From the NCBI RefSeq assembly GCF_002097715.1, contig NZ_CP020738.1:2728001-2792000 (forward strand): a DNA stretch of 64,000 nt, given 5' to 3'. Source of the DNA: Burkholderia ubonensis subsp. mesacidophila. GTDB taxonomy: Bacteria; Pseudomonadota; Gammaproteobacteria; Burkholderiales; Burkholderiaceae. The notes under the pieces were generated by a model. It saw only the letters and a program-made list of their open reading frames with translations. It was not told the origin of the DNA and made no database searches. Position numbers and translations under genes: made by a program. This document shows, one piece after another, positions 27,784 to 36,712 of this stretch (positions are counted from its first letter, which is position 1; every line of letters starts with the position of its first letter).

Positions 27784-28338
27784 TCAGTTCGACGTCCAGA
27801 TGATCGTGGCGTTGTCCACGCAGGCCGCCGTCGCGGCGGCCGGCGTGACCGGATAGTTGATCCCGGCATTCTGACCGACCGCAACCAACCGCCAGTTGCC
27901 GCCCGCCGTCAACGTGTTGATGCAGATATCGCGCGGAATGTTCGTGTACTGAACGGTGAAGGTCTGTCCTTGCCCCGTCACCGTGACGTTCCCGCCCCAT
28001 GCGTTCGATACGATTGCATTGTTGACAGGCAGCGTGCCCGGAAACACCTTCGCCGCGATCAGGTTCGCGTTGAGATCGACGTTATTGCCGTAATTGTTCA
28101 CCTGCCCCATATAAAGCTTCTTGGTCCCCGTCTGAATCGCATTCAGCTCCTCGGCGAGCCGGTTCGTGTTCGCGCTCGAAAACGCCGAGCCGAGCAGCGC
28201 GATCGCGCCGACGATCACGATCGCGGCGACGCCGAGATACGCGATGCTCTCGAGCAGCGATGCGCCGCGCTGCTTGCGGTGGCGCCGGCAGAACGCCGGC
28301 TGGTGTCGATAGGCGGGAGGGTTGGCGAGTGGTTTCAT
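27784..28338 (-). CDS. pilS: Type IVb major prepilin PilS
   Basis: A 184-residue prepilin with a long leader (about 25 residues, MKPLANPPAYRHQPAFCRRH...) ending KQRG. The mature hydrophobic helix ASLLESIAYLGVAAIVIVGA follows, with Glu at +5. Two cysteines toward the C-terminus (DICINTLTAGG and TAACVDNATI) fit the disulfide D-region of type IVb pilins. It is the probable major pilus subunit. Processing needs a prepilin peptidase, which is not encoded in this locus. Confidence 0.9.
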   Translation of the reverse strand: MKPLANPPAYRHQPAFCRRHRKQRGASLLESIAYLGVAAIVIVGAIALLGSAFSSANTNRLAEELNAIQTGTKKLYMGQVNNYGNNVDLNANLIAAKVFPGTLPVNNAIVSNAWGGNVTVTGQGQTFTVQYTNIPRDICINTLTAGGNWRLVAVGQNAGINYPVTPAAATAACVDNATIIWTSN

Positions 28339-28370
28339 GGTGTGTTCTCCTGGATTGAAAATGCGCGACG

Positions 28371-29447
28371 TCAATGCATCGCGCGCGTCATCGCGGCGAT
28401 TTCCTGCTGGATACCGAAAAAGCCCGTCACGAGCCAGCCGATCAGCATCGCCAGCACGACGATCGCGGCGCCGTTCAGCACGCGCATCTGCGCGGTGATG
28501 CGCGCGACGCCCTCTTCGAGCCATTCGTCGGCGAGCATCTTGAGCGCCGCGTCGAAGCCGCCGAATTCGGCGTAGATGCACAGATCCTCGACGATCTCGC
28601 GCGACGGAAAGTGATAGCCGGTGTTGTGCAGCGCCTCGCCGGCGTTGAGGCCGGACTTCACGCCGACCAGCGTGTCGTCGATCCGCTCGCGCAGCCACGG
28701 CCCCGCGACCGCGCCGATCTTGAGCAGCGCCTTCTCGACCGTGACGCCCGACGCCTGCAGCGCCGAGAACGCGATCAGGAAACCGCTGCCCGCGACGAGC
28801 CGGTAGATCGAATAAGGCGGCACGCGGTCCGCGTAGATGCGCAGCGGCCCGCGCCAGCGCGGCAGCGACCACGCGAGCGCGGCAAACGCGGCGACGAGCA
28901 GCGCGACGACGACGAGCATCCAGCCCTGCACGAACAGCGACATCAGGTACAGCGAGCGCGCGGCGCCGTGCCAGTGCGTCGGATCGGCGATCAGCGCGAA
29001 TTTCGGGATCACGTGCGTGCCGAACAGGTACAGGTAGCCGATCACCATCACGACGAGCCCGACCGGATACGCGACGCCGCCCGTGACCGCGCGGCTGATC
29101 TTGCGGCCCGACTGCACGATGTCGGCCACCGACGCGAGCGCGTCCTCGATGCGCCCCGCCTGCTCGCCCGCCGCGACGATCATCTGCTCGGTCGCGGGCA
29201 CCCACGTTTCCATCGCCTCGGACAGCATCCCCCCGTTCTGCACCGCGAGGCGCCAGTCGGCCAGCACGAGCGCGAGCGGCTCGCGCGGCTTGCGGCCCTC
29301 GCGCGACGCACGCCATTCGAGCTCTTCGAGCACCTTGAGCAGCGGTAGCCCGTTGCCGAGCATCTTCGCGATCTTCCGATAGACGCGCAGCCGCTCGTCG
29401 GCATTCAGGCACAGCTTCGCCCAGCGGCGATTCAGCTCAAGTGCCAT
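28371..29447 (-). CDS. pilR: Type IVb pilus inner-membrane platform protein PilR
   Basis: This 358-residue member of the type II secretion F / BfpE / TcpE family has two similar halves, each with cytoplasmic helices (RKIAKMLGNGLPLLKVLEELE; FSALQASGVTVEKALLKIGA) and membrane segments (about 130-150, 175-195, 330-350). It forms the platform on which the PilQ ATPase acts. It overlaps pilQ by 11 bp. Confidence 0.9.
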   Translation of the reverse strand: MALELNRRWAKLCLNADERLRVYRKIAKMLGNGLPLLKVLEELEWRASREGRKPREPLALVLADWRLAVQNGGMLSEAMETWVPATEQMIVAAGEQAGRIEDALASVADIVQSGRKISRAVTGGVAYPVGLVVMVIGYLYLFGTHVIPKFALIADPTHWHGAARSLYLMSLFVQGWMLVVVALLVAAFAALAWSLPRWRGPLRIYADRVPPYSIYRLVAGSGFLIAFSALQASGVTVEKALLKIGAVAGPWLRERIDDTLVGVKSGLNAGEALHNTGYHFPSREIVEDLCIYAEFGGFDAALKMLADEWLEEGVARITAQMRVLNGAAIVVLAMLIGWLVTGFFGIQQEIAAMTRAMH

Positions 29448-31053
29448 AGCTGAATCCGACGAGCGACAGCTGCTGCCGCGCTTCGCCCGACACCGGCGCG
29501 AGCGTGCCGACGATGCGCTCGACGCCGCGCGGATCGACGAGCCCCGCCGCGACCTTGCGCAACGCGTGCTCGCCGAGCGTCACCCCGCCGAGCGTGCGGG
29601 TCCAGTACTCGAGCGCGCCGGCCTTGTCGCCGTCGCGCAGGAACTCGAACAGCCGCGCGTCGGGCAGGATCACCTCGGCGACGACCGTGCGGCCGATCGT
29701 GCCGACGGTACGGCAATGCGCGCAGCCGTCGCCCGCGATGCACACGTCGTGCATCCGGCTGTCGAGCGCGAGCCGCAGCCGCGCGAACAGGCCCGGCTCG
29801 ATGCGGTCCGGATGATCGACGAGCCGCAGCTTGCAATGCGGGCACAGCAGCTTCACGAGACGCTGGCTGATGAGCCCGGAGACCACCGTGTGATCGGTGA
29901 CCATCCGCGCATGCAGGCCGAGATCGATCAGCCGGTCGGCAATCGCGAGCGCGCTGTTCGCGTGCACCGTCGTCCACACCTGGTGGCCCGTCATCGACGC
30001 GCGCAGCGCCGTCTGCCCGGACGCGCGGTCGCGGATCTCGCCGATCATGATCGTGTCCGGATCGAGCCGCATCGCGTTCGTGATCGCCGCCGCGAACGCG
30101 AGCGCGCGCGCCTCCTCGGTCGGCGCGTTCGCGACCGGCGTCTGCACCGCGCCGCCGATCGGATATTCGATCGGGTCCTCGACCGTGATCACGTGCAGGC
30201 TGCCGCGCGATTCGTCGATCTGCGCGGCGAGCATCCGCTGCAGCGTCGTCGACTTGCCGGAGCCCGTCGGCCCGCTGATGATGTTCATCCCGTGCGGCTG
30301 CGCGCGCAGCGTGCGGAATGCCGCGACGTGCTCGGGCGCGAAGCCGAGCGCCGCGAGATCGGTCGCGTCGCCCGCGTCGTTGTAGAGCAGCCGCAGCACC
30401 ATCAGGCTGCCTTCGTTGGTCGGCGTCGTCGCGATCCGCACGCCGTACAGGTCGTCCGGCAGCTTGTCGCGATCGCCGATGCTCGCGTCCTGCCGCTCGT
30501 TCGGCCGGTAGCTGTTGTCCGACACGGTCGTCATCGCGCCGTACAGCGTCGCGAGCAGCCGCTCGCCGTGCTCGCGCGTGTGCTCGTTCACGCGCAAGAG
30601 CTCGTTGTGGATCCGGAAGAAGACCTCGGTGCTGAAGCGGCGCACGCGGATATGGATGTCGGACGCGCGCTCGCGGCACGCGCGGCCGATCAGCTCCTTC
30701 GCGAGCACCTGCATCACCGTGTGATCGAGCCGCTCGCCGCCGCCCGCGACGTGCTGCCGGTACGCCTCGCGCACCTGCATCAGCGTCGCCGGCGCCGGCC
30801 GGTACGGCCGGCCCATCCGGTCGAGCCGCGCGCGATACGACAGCACGAACGGATTCATCTCGTGGCCTTCGGCAATCAGCAGGCGCCCGTCGTCGAACAG
30901 GCAGACGAACTTGCGCTCCTCGACGCTCGCGGCGAAATCGCCCGCTTCGCTGACGGCGCGCAGGCCGCGCGGCTGCGCGGCGTCGGCGCCGGCGCCGGCG
31001 GGCGGCGTCGCGCGCGCGAACGCCGGGTCGGGTCGTTGCGCGTCCTGGCTCAT
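29437..31053 (-). CDS. pilQ: Type IVb pilus assembly ATPase PilQ
   Basis: A 538-residue PilB/GspE-family ATPase. The Walker A GPTGSGKST is at about 261-269. Asp-box and Walker B motifs follow (ITVEDPIEYPIGG, DPDTIMIGEIRD), then the His-box TGHQVWTTVHANSA. A zinc-type tetracysteine motif (LLCPHCKLRL and GDGCAHCRTVG) is typical of assembly rather than retraction ATPases. It powers pilin polymerisation at the inner membrane. It overlaps both pilP (ATGA) and pilR. Confidence 0.94.
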   Translation of the reverse strand: MSQDAQRPDPAFARATPPAGAGADAAQPRGLRAVSEAGDFAASVEERKFVCLFDDGRLLIAEGHEMNPFVLSYRARLDRMGRPYRPAPATLMQVREAYRQHVAGGGERLDHTVMQVLAKELIGRACRERASDIHIRVRRFSTEVFFRIHNELLRVNEHTREHGERLLATLYGAMTTVSDNSYRPNERQDASIGDRDKLPDDLYGVRIATTPTNEGSLMVLRLLYNDAGDATDLAALGFAPEHVAAFRTLRAQPHGMNIISGPTGSGKSTTLQRMLAAQIDESRGSLHVITVEDPIEYPIGGAVQTPVANAPTEEARALAFAAAITNAMRLDPDTIMIGEIRDRASGQTALRASMTGHQVWTTVHANSALAIADRLIDLGLHARMVTDHTVVSGLISQRLVKLLCPHCKLRLVDHPDRIEPGLFARLRLALDSRMHDVCIAGDGCAHCRTVGTIGRTVVAEVILPDARLFEFLRDGDKAGALEYWTRTLGGVTLGEHALRKVAAGLVDPRGVERIVGTLAPVSGEARQQLSLVGFSYGT

Positions 31054-31562
31054 GAGCCGCTCGCCGGCAGGCTGGGCAGCGTCGGCAGCGGCGCGGCCGC
31101 GTCGGCCGGCAGCGGCGGATTGCCCGCATAGGAAGGCGACGCCGTCGACAGCCGGAGCGTGCGTCCGCGATTCGACACGACGACCGCGCGCGGCTCAATC
31201 GCGACGACGCGCCCGCCGTCCGGCAGCGCGTCGCCGCGCTGCACTTCAAATTCGGCGCCGCCGTTCATCCGCAGCGTCGCGAACATGCGCTTGCCGACGC
31301 CTTCGATCGCCGTCACCGTGAATTGCCCGGCTGCCGGCGCGCCGCCGCCGCGCACGCGCGCGAGCTGCGCGGTGCGCTCGGCGACCTGCTGCTCGGTCTC
31401 GAGCTTCTTCAGCTGCGCCTGCAGCAGCACCGTCTCGCTTTGCAGCTGCGTGAGCCGCGCGGCGGTGCCGTCGTCGGACGACGCGGGCCCCGCCGCGCGC
31501 GCAACGCCGGCGAGCAACGCCAGGCCAAGCGCGCACATCGATCGAACGCGACTATTTCGCAT
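31050..31562 (-). CDS. pilP: Type IVb pilus protein PilP
   Basis: The 170-residue protein has a signal peptide (CALGLALLAGVARA), a coiled coil (about 35-75, rich in LQSETVLLQAQLKKLETEQ) and a small beta domain (FTVTAIEGVGKRMFATLRMNG, FEVQRGDALPDGGRVVAIEP), the usual layout of PilP periplasmic proteins of type IVb systems. It overlaps pilO at its start and pilQ at its stop. Confidence 0.82.
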   Translation of the reverse strand: MRNSRVRSMCALGLALLAGVARAAGPASSDDGTAARLTQLQSETVLLQAQLKKLETEQQVAERTAQLARVRGGGAPAAGQFTVTAIEGVGKRMFATLRMNGGAEFEVQRGDALPDGGRVVAIEPRAVVVSNRGRTLRLSTASPSYAGNPPLPADAAAPLPTLPSLPASGS

Positions 31563-32841
31563 AGAGCACTCCTTCGAGAGTCCACTGATTGTTCTGGTAA
31601 GCGATGCGCTGCACGCGCAGCCCCGGCACGTCGATCGCGCGCACGAACTCGGGCGGCGCGACGCCGCCGAGGGTCGCGTTCAGCCGGTACGCGCGCCACC
31701 CGGTCACGGCGGCCGCCTGCTGCGCGAGATTCGCGAGCGGGGCGCCCGATGCCTGATCGGGAAGCAGCCGGTCGAGTTTAGCGGCCGTGTCGAGCCATTG
31801 GAGACGCGACAGAAGTTGTGTCCTGACAGCCGAATCGTCGACGAGCGGCGTGTCGCCCGCCGCCGGCGCGGCGAGCGGCACGTCGAGCGTCGCGCGCTCG
31901 CCGTCGGTGTCGACGCTCGCTGCGGGCTCCACGGCGAGCAGGTAGCGCACGTTCGAGCCGTTGCGCGCCCACGCGAAGTGCGCGGTGCCCGGCGTGCATT
32001 CGTAGCGCTCGAGCCGCCAGCCGCCCGGCGCGAGCCGGCCGAAGCCCGTCGCGCACGCGCGCGCGAACTCGACCGCGTCGGGCAGCGTCGCCCACGGATG
32101 CACGATGGGCGCGCTCGTCGCCTGGCGCGCGGCGAGCTCCGCGCGCACGCGTTCGAGCGCCGCCTCGCGCTCCTCGGCCTCGACCTTCGCGCGATGATGC
32201 CAATACGCGAGCGCGCCGCCGCCCGCGACGCACACGAGCGTCGCGGCGATCAGCGCGGTGCGCGCCGACAGGCGCCGCTCGACGGGCCGCAGCGCCCACC
32301 AGCGCTCGGTGCGCGGCCGGCCGCCGCGGCGCGGCAGCAGATCGTCGAGCCGCTTCGGCTGGAAATTCTGGAAGCCCTGCTTCTCGAGCTCCGGCTCGCC
32401 GATCACGACGTTCCAGCCGCCCCACGCGTAATCGGTGTGCAGCTTTTCCAGCGCTTCCTCGCGGCTGCCGACCCAGTCGCCGTTCGGCATGAACGCGTGG
32501 TCGCGCACCGCGAAATACGCCCAGCGCCCGTCGGGCAGCGCGAATGCGCCGAGCCAGTTCGGCGCGGGCTGCCGGCGGCCGTTGTAGAACGCGCCTTCGA
32601 GCGCGATCGCGCGCGACACCATCGCGCCGAGCGACAGATGCCCGGGCGCGAAGCCGTCGCGCGTGTTCGCATAGCCCGCCGCCGCGACGCCGCGATCGAT
32701 CCGCAGCACCATCAGGTCGAACTTCAGCTTCTTCGCGAGCTCGACCGCTTCGGCGCGCAGCTCGTTGCGCCGCGACAGCGATTGCCAGAACAGCCCGCCG
32801 ACGAAGCGCTGGCGGCCGATTTGAATCACTTGCGCGCTCAT
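31552..32841 (-). CDS. pilO: Type IVb pilus protein PilO
   Basis: A 429-residue bitopic protein. A cytoplasmic N-terminal domain (about 1-190; RFVGGLFWQSLSRRNELRAEA, GYANTRDGFAPGHLSLG) is followed by one membrane helix at about 193-214 and a periplasmic C-terminal domain. This matches R64 PilO/BfpC-type inner-membrane scaffold proteins. The ATG at 32841 is chosen because the long upstream extension of the frame is a shadow of pilN. It begins 11 bp after the pilN stop. Confidence 0.86.
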   Translation of the reverse strand: MSAQVIQIGRQRFVGGLFWQSLSRRNELRAEAVELAKKLKFDLMVLRIDRGVAAAGYANTRDGFAPGHLSLGAMVSRAIALEGAFYNGRRQPAPNWLGAFALPDGRWAYFAVRDHAFMPNGDWVGSREEALEKLHTDYAWGGWNVVIGEPELEKQGFQNFQPKRLDDLLPRRGGRPRTERWWALRPVERRLSARTALIAATLVCVAGGGALAYWHHRAKVEAEEREAALERVRAELAARQATSAPIVHPWATLPDAVEFARACATGFGRLAPGGWRLERYECTPGTAHFAWARNGSNVRYLLAVEPAASVDTDGERATLDVPLAAPAAGDTPLVDDSAVRTQLLSRLQWLDTAAKLDRLLPDQASGAPLANLAQQAAAVTGWRAYRLNATLGGVAPPEFVRAIDVPGLRVQRIAYQNNQWTLEGVLYAK

Positions 32842-32852
32842 CGCCGGCTCCG

Positions 32853-34601
32853 TCAGGCGCCGCCGCGCTGCGTGACGGGCGTGATCAGGATCACGATCAC
32901 CTCGCGCGCGCGTTGCGCCTCGTAGCCGCCGCCGAGCGCGATCATCTTCGGCGTGCCGACGCCGCGCTCGTCGAGCGAATCGTTCGTGCCTTCGTAGCCG
33001 CTGATGACGAGCGTCTCGCCCGACTTCATCGCGACCCGCTGCAGGAAGTTGCGCATGTCGACGTCGGGCGTCTGGATCTTCGTCGCGCCGGCGCCGGTGC
33101 TGCTCGACACGTCCTTCAGCTGGAGCAGCGACGAGATGTTCGTCGAGAACTGCAGCATCACGGTGCCGTCGTCGAGCACGTGCGGCAGCAGCGTCATGTT
33201 GAAGCCCGTCGTCACGGTGCCCGGCGTGAGCGCCGTCGACGAGCCGACGTTCGCGGTGTTGGTCGTCGACACCGCCGCGAGGTAGCCGGTCTGCGTCGCG
33301 ACCTGCACGGGCACCGGCTGGTTGTTGAGCGTCGTGACCGACGCCGACGTCTTGCGCCGCACCGTCCCCTGCTTCGACAGCGCGCGAATCAGCAGCTTCG
33401 TGCCGTTGAAGCGGCTCGTCGGGCTGAGCACCGTCGCGGACAAGTCGGCCGGCGACGTCAGCGCGACCGGCGTGAACGGATTGGCGATGCCGAAACTCGC
33501 CGACATCGTCTTGTAGACGAGGCTCCAGTCGATCCCGTACGCGTCGCCCGCGTTCAGCGACACGCTGAGCACGGTCACGTTGAGCAGCACCTGCCGCGAC
33601 AGCGAGCGGTTCTGCTGCGTCATGAACGCGGCGACGCGCTCGAGCACGTCGGGCGTGTCGGTCACCGAGATCGAGCCGGTCGCGGGCGACGACACCGAGC
33701 TGCCGTAGCGCGACAGCATCGACTGGATCGCGCTCTGCAGGCCGTTGAACACCGACAGCTGCGAATTCACCGCGGTGTTCGCCGTGTTGTTCGCGGTGAG
33801 GCCCGTCGAGCCCGAGCTTGAACCGTTCGTGCCGCCGCCCGCGCCGCCGGACTGCGAGCCGCCCGACGTGCCGTCGCTCGTCGCGCCGCTCACCACCGAT
33901 GCGTTCAGCGACGAATCGCCGGGAATCGCGTTGACCTGGAACGTGCGGGTATCGGTGAAGAAGAAGCGGATCGTCCCCTGCTCGTATTTCCAGAAGACGC
34001 CGAAGCGCGCGCACGCCGAGTCGAGCAGGCCGCGCAGCGTGCCGCCCGCATACAGGATGCGCACCGGCGCGAACGACGTGCCGCCGCCGTCCGCGCCCGC
34101 ACCGCCGCCGCCCGCCTTGCCGGCGCCGGACGACGCGCCGCCCGGCATGCCGGGCGGCAGCGGCGGCACCGAGCGCCCGCCCGCCGCGTCGAGGAACGCG
34201 GGCGCGCCGCGCGCGGCGCCCTCCGCACCGCCGTTCTGCGAACGCGCGGCCGCCTGCTGCGCGCTCGCGGCCACCTGCGTCGGCACCTGCGTGAGCCGCG
34301 TGATCTGCTGCGCGAATTCGGACAACGAAGAGACCGGGCGATCAAACGACGCCGGCTCGTCGAACAGCGACGGCAGCTGCTCGCCGCTTTGCAGCTTGAC
34401 GGCGCCCGCCGACACCCACAGCCCGTCGTTCACGACGACGGGCGAGAGCGCGTGCACGCTGTTGTCGCCGTCGGATACGCGCTTCAGGATCGCGCCGGAT
34501 TCGTTCGAATCGCGTTGCGTGTCCCGCTCGATGCCGCCGCGCAGCCCGGTGCAGCCGCTCAACAGCGCGGCGAGTAACGAAATGGCGAAAAAGACGCGCA
34601 T
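32853..34601 (-). CDS. pilN: Type IVb pilus secretin lipoprotein PilN
   Basis: A 582-residue outer-membrane lipoprotein with lipobox LLSGC (Cys17). A Gly/Ser/Ala-rich low-complexity region spans about 150-180 and 255-285. The secretin core follows (VTVLSVSLNAGDAYGIDWSLV, TTLNNQPVPVQVATQTGYLA, FNMTLLPHVLDDGTVMLQFS, GETLVISGYEGT). It belongs to the PilN/BfpB/TcpC class, distinct in sequence from the T3SS secretin at the other end of the cluster. It is the exit pore of the pilus. Confidence 0.92.
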   Translation of the reverse strand: MRVFFAISLLAALLSGCTGLRGGIERDTQRDSNESGAILKRVSDGDNSVHALSPVVVNDGLWVSAGAVKLQSGEQLPSLFDEPASFDRPVSSLSEFAQQITRLTQVPTQVAASAQQAAARSQNGGAEGAARGAPAFLDAAGGRSVPPLPPGMPGGASSGAGKAGGGGAGADGGGTSFAPVRILYAGGTLRGLLDSACARFGVFWKYEQGTIRFFFTDTRTFQVNAIPGDSSLNASVVSGATSDGTSGGSQSGGAGGGTNGSSSGSTGLTANNTANTAVNSQLSVFNGLQSAIQSMLSRYGSSVSSPATGSISVTDTPDVLERVAAFMTQQNRSLSRQVLLNVTVLSVSLNAGDAYGIDWSLVYKTMSASFGIANPFTPVALTSPADLSATVLSPTSRFNGTKLLIRALSKQGTVRRKTSASVTTLNNQPVPVQVATQTGYLAAVSTTNTANVGSSTALTPGTVTTGFNMTLLPHVLDDGTVMLQFSTNISSLLQLKDVSSSTGAGATKIQTPDVDMRNFLQRVAMKSGETLVISGYEGTNDSLDERGVGTPKMIALGGGYEAQRAREVIVILITPVTQRGGA

Positions 34602-35119
34602 CAGCCCGCTCCTTGCGCGACGACGCGCAACACGTGATTGCCTTGATAGAGAATCGCCTGGATCGGCGTCGACGTGCGGCCGAGACTCGCGACGAGCGCT
34701 TGCAGCGCGTCCTCGAACGAGCCGCGCAGCGTCGCCTGTGCGTCGATGCTGAAATCGACCGGCGCATCCCAGACGAGCTGCCAGCCCGCCGTACGCGCCC
34801 AGCGCGACAGCACGCCGCGAATCGTGCCGTCGGATGCACGCACGTCCCAGCTGGATGCGGCCGGGACCGGCGCTATTGCCGCCGCGGACGGCGCCTGCGC
34901 GCCCGGCGTCGCCCCGGCCGATGGCGATGGCGGCGCCGATGCCGGCGCGCGCAAGACGTCGCCGCGCTGCGCCGTCAGCGGTGTGTGATCGAAGCGCTCG
35001 GCAAATGGGCCGCCCGGCGCCGGATCGGTGCCGGCGGGCGGGCCGCTCGCCGCGCAATCGGTTGCAAAAAGCGCGATCGCGACGAGCGCGGCCGCGGCGA
35101 CCGTGGCGCCGTGCATCAT
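34601..35119 (-). CDS. TcpQ-domain protein (PilL C-terminal type)
   Basis: The 172-residue exported protein has a signal segment (VAAAALVAIALFATDCAA) and an Ala/Pro-rich stretch at about 60-90. The C-terminal TcpQ-like domain reads WDVRASDGTIRGVLSRWART, WQLVWDAPVDFSIDAQATLRG and ALVASLGRTSTPIQAILYQG. R64 PilL carries this domain at its C-terminus; TcpQ helps the TcpC secretin localise. The start chosen has GAGGA 5-6 nt upstream. It is the first gene of the minus-strand pilus operon and overlaps pilN by one base. Confidence 0.8.
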   Translation of the reverse strand: MMHGATVAAAALVAIALFATDCAASGPPAGTDPAPGGPFAERFDHTPLTAQRGDVLRAPASAPPSPSAGATPGAQAPSAAAIAPVPAASSWDVRASDGTIRGVLSRWARTAGWQLVWDAPVDFSIDAQATLRGSFEDALQALVASLGRTSTPIQAILYQGNHVLRVVAQGAG

Positions 35120-35427
35120 GATTGTCCTCGTTACTCGACTGCTGTACGCCGCTGGCCCCCGCGCTTTGCCTGGTGTCGATCCCGGAGGCCGCATCCGGCG
35201 CCTCGGAACGCCTGCGCGGCCGGAAATGACTTTCCGAATCCGGGATTACCTCGGCTTTACATAATAGGTCTACGCATGCAGTCGCATTATTGAATTGATT
35301 ATTGCGCGGCAAATATACCCCGAACAGTTTGACAAAAGCTAGGTTGCGTGCAAAATTAAATAGACCATTCAATTTCCCAGTCACCGCGCGCATTGCGCCG
35401 TCCTTTTCAATCACCCGAATCGACAAG
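35120..35427. promoter_or_regulatory. Divergent promoter region between pilus operon and pilT-like gene
   Basis: 308 bp of unusually AT-rich sequence (about 35240-35400). On the plus strand a perfect TTGACA (35329-35334) is followed by an A/T-rich -10 candidate region (35352-35362). On the minus strand a TATTAT hexamer (35266-35261) is a candidate -10 for the pilus operon, though no good -35 pairs with it. No hrpII box was found here, so the pilus genes are probably not directly HrpB-regulated. Confidence 0.5.
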
Positions 35428-36531
35428 ATGAACCAGCAAGCTGCCGCCCCGCTGCGCGATCTCGCGGGCGAAGTGCTCGGCCTGATCGATCTGAAGCAGA
35501 TGTTCACCGACATCCACATCGAACAAGACCGCCCCGTCACGATCAAGACGCCGCGCGGCTGGGTCGAGACGAGCGACGAGCCGGTGCTCCTCGACGACAT
35601 GCGACCGCTGCTCGACGCGATCGACGAGCACTGGGAGACCGCGCTGCGTCAGGGCACGCTCGACCGCCCGTTCGTTCTCACGCGCTGCCGGCTGCGCTGC
35701 CACGTGTATCGCGCGGGCGGCGGCCGCAAGATCGTGATCTCGATGCGCCGCCTGCCGCTCAAGCCGCTGCCCCTCGAGGAGCTCGGCCTGCCCGTCTACG
35801 TGCGCTCGATGCTCGACAACACGAAGGGCATCATCCTCGTCACCGGCCCGACGGGCTCGGGCAAGACGACGACGATCGCGTCGCTGCTCGAGCACGTCAA
35901 CGCGACGCGCAACACGCATATCGTCACGATCGAGGAGCCGATCGAATACTATCTGGAGCGCCGCCAGTCGATCATCTCGCAGCGCGAAGTGCCGACCGAT
36001 ACGCCGAATTTCGCGCACGGGCTGCGCGAGGCGCTGCGGCAGAAGCCGGACGTCGTGATGGTCGGCGAGGTGCGCGACGCGCAGACCGCCGACACGCTGC
36101 TGCAGGCGGGCGAATCCGGGCATCTCGTGCTCGCGACGATGCACACGGGCAGCGCGGTCAGCGCGCTCAACAAGCTGCTGTCGTTCTTTCCGGGCGAGCA
36201 GCGCGACCGGCACGCGGTCGCGCTCGCCGAATCGCTGATCGGCATCGTCTGCCAGAGCCTCGTGCCGAGCGCGGACGGCGAGAGCCTCGTGCTCGCGAGC
36301 GAGCTGCTGTTCAACAACAACAACCAGATCGCGAAGCTGATCGCCGATCCGACGAAGCTGCACCTCGTCAACGAGTTCCTGCGGCGCCGAGAGGACAACA
36401 TGTCGCGCTCGCTCAACGACGATCTCGCCACGCTCGCGGCCCGCAACCGGATCACGCCGAAGGACGCGTTACGGGCGACTTACAACCGGATCGAGCTGAA
36501 TGAAATGATGCAGTCCATTGTTAACAGATAG
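35428..36531 (+). CDS. PilT-type pilus retraction ATPase
   Basis: This 367-residue GspE-family ATPase starts at the ATG at 35428. Walker A is GPTGSGKTTT at about 140-149. VTIEEPIEYYLE, the Walker B region KPDVVMVGEVRDAQTADTLLQ and the His-box SGHLVLATMHTGSA follow. There is no tetracysteine module, and the length is that of PilT. It is divergent from the type IVb pilus operon, with which it is probably functionally linked; many type IVb systems lack a retraction motor, BFP being an exception. Its N-terminus differs from typical type IVa PilT. Confidence 0.86.
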   Translation: MNQQAAAPLRDLAGEVLGLIDLKQMFTDIHIEQDRPVTIKTPRGWVETSDEPVLLDDMRPLLDAIDEHWETALRQGTLDRPFVLTRCRLRCHVYRAGGGRKIVISMRRLPLKPLPLEELGLPVYVRSMLDNTKGIILVTGPTGSGKTTTIASLLEHVNATRNTHIVTIEEPIEYYLERRQSIISQREVPTDTPNFAHGLREALRQKPDVVMVGEVRDAQTADTLLQAGESGHLVLATMHTGSAVSALNKLLSFFPGEQRDRHAVALAESLIGIVCQSLVPSADGESLVLASELLFNNNNQIAKLIADPTKLHLVNEFLRRREDNMSRSLNDDLATLAARNRITPKDALRATYNRIELNEMMQSIVNR

Positions 36532-36712
36532 TTGACCATTAGCCGCGCGCGCATCCGATCCGGCATTTTTAGCCGTCGATCTAAAATCGAAGAAAAACAA
36601 TATAAACAAGCCAGGCCCTGCGTTAATTGACTTGCCGAATTAATTAAAATGCGCTTGCCGTCGCGCGGTTAAATCGGGCGCGATCGTCGTTTAATAATGA
36701 ACGCAATGGGCA

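Noticed and set aside
36532..36712. AT-rich gap between the pilT-like and SctC-like genes as a possible small RNA
   Set aside because: It lies between convergent genes, and neither a clear promoter nor a terminator could be assigned.
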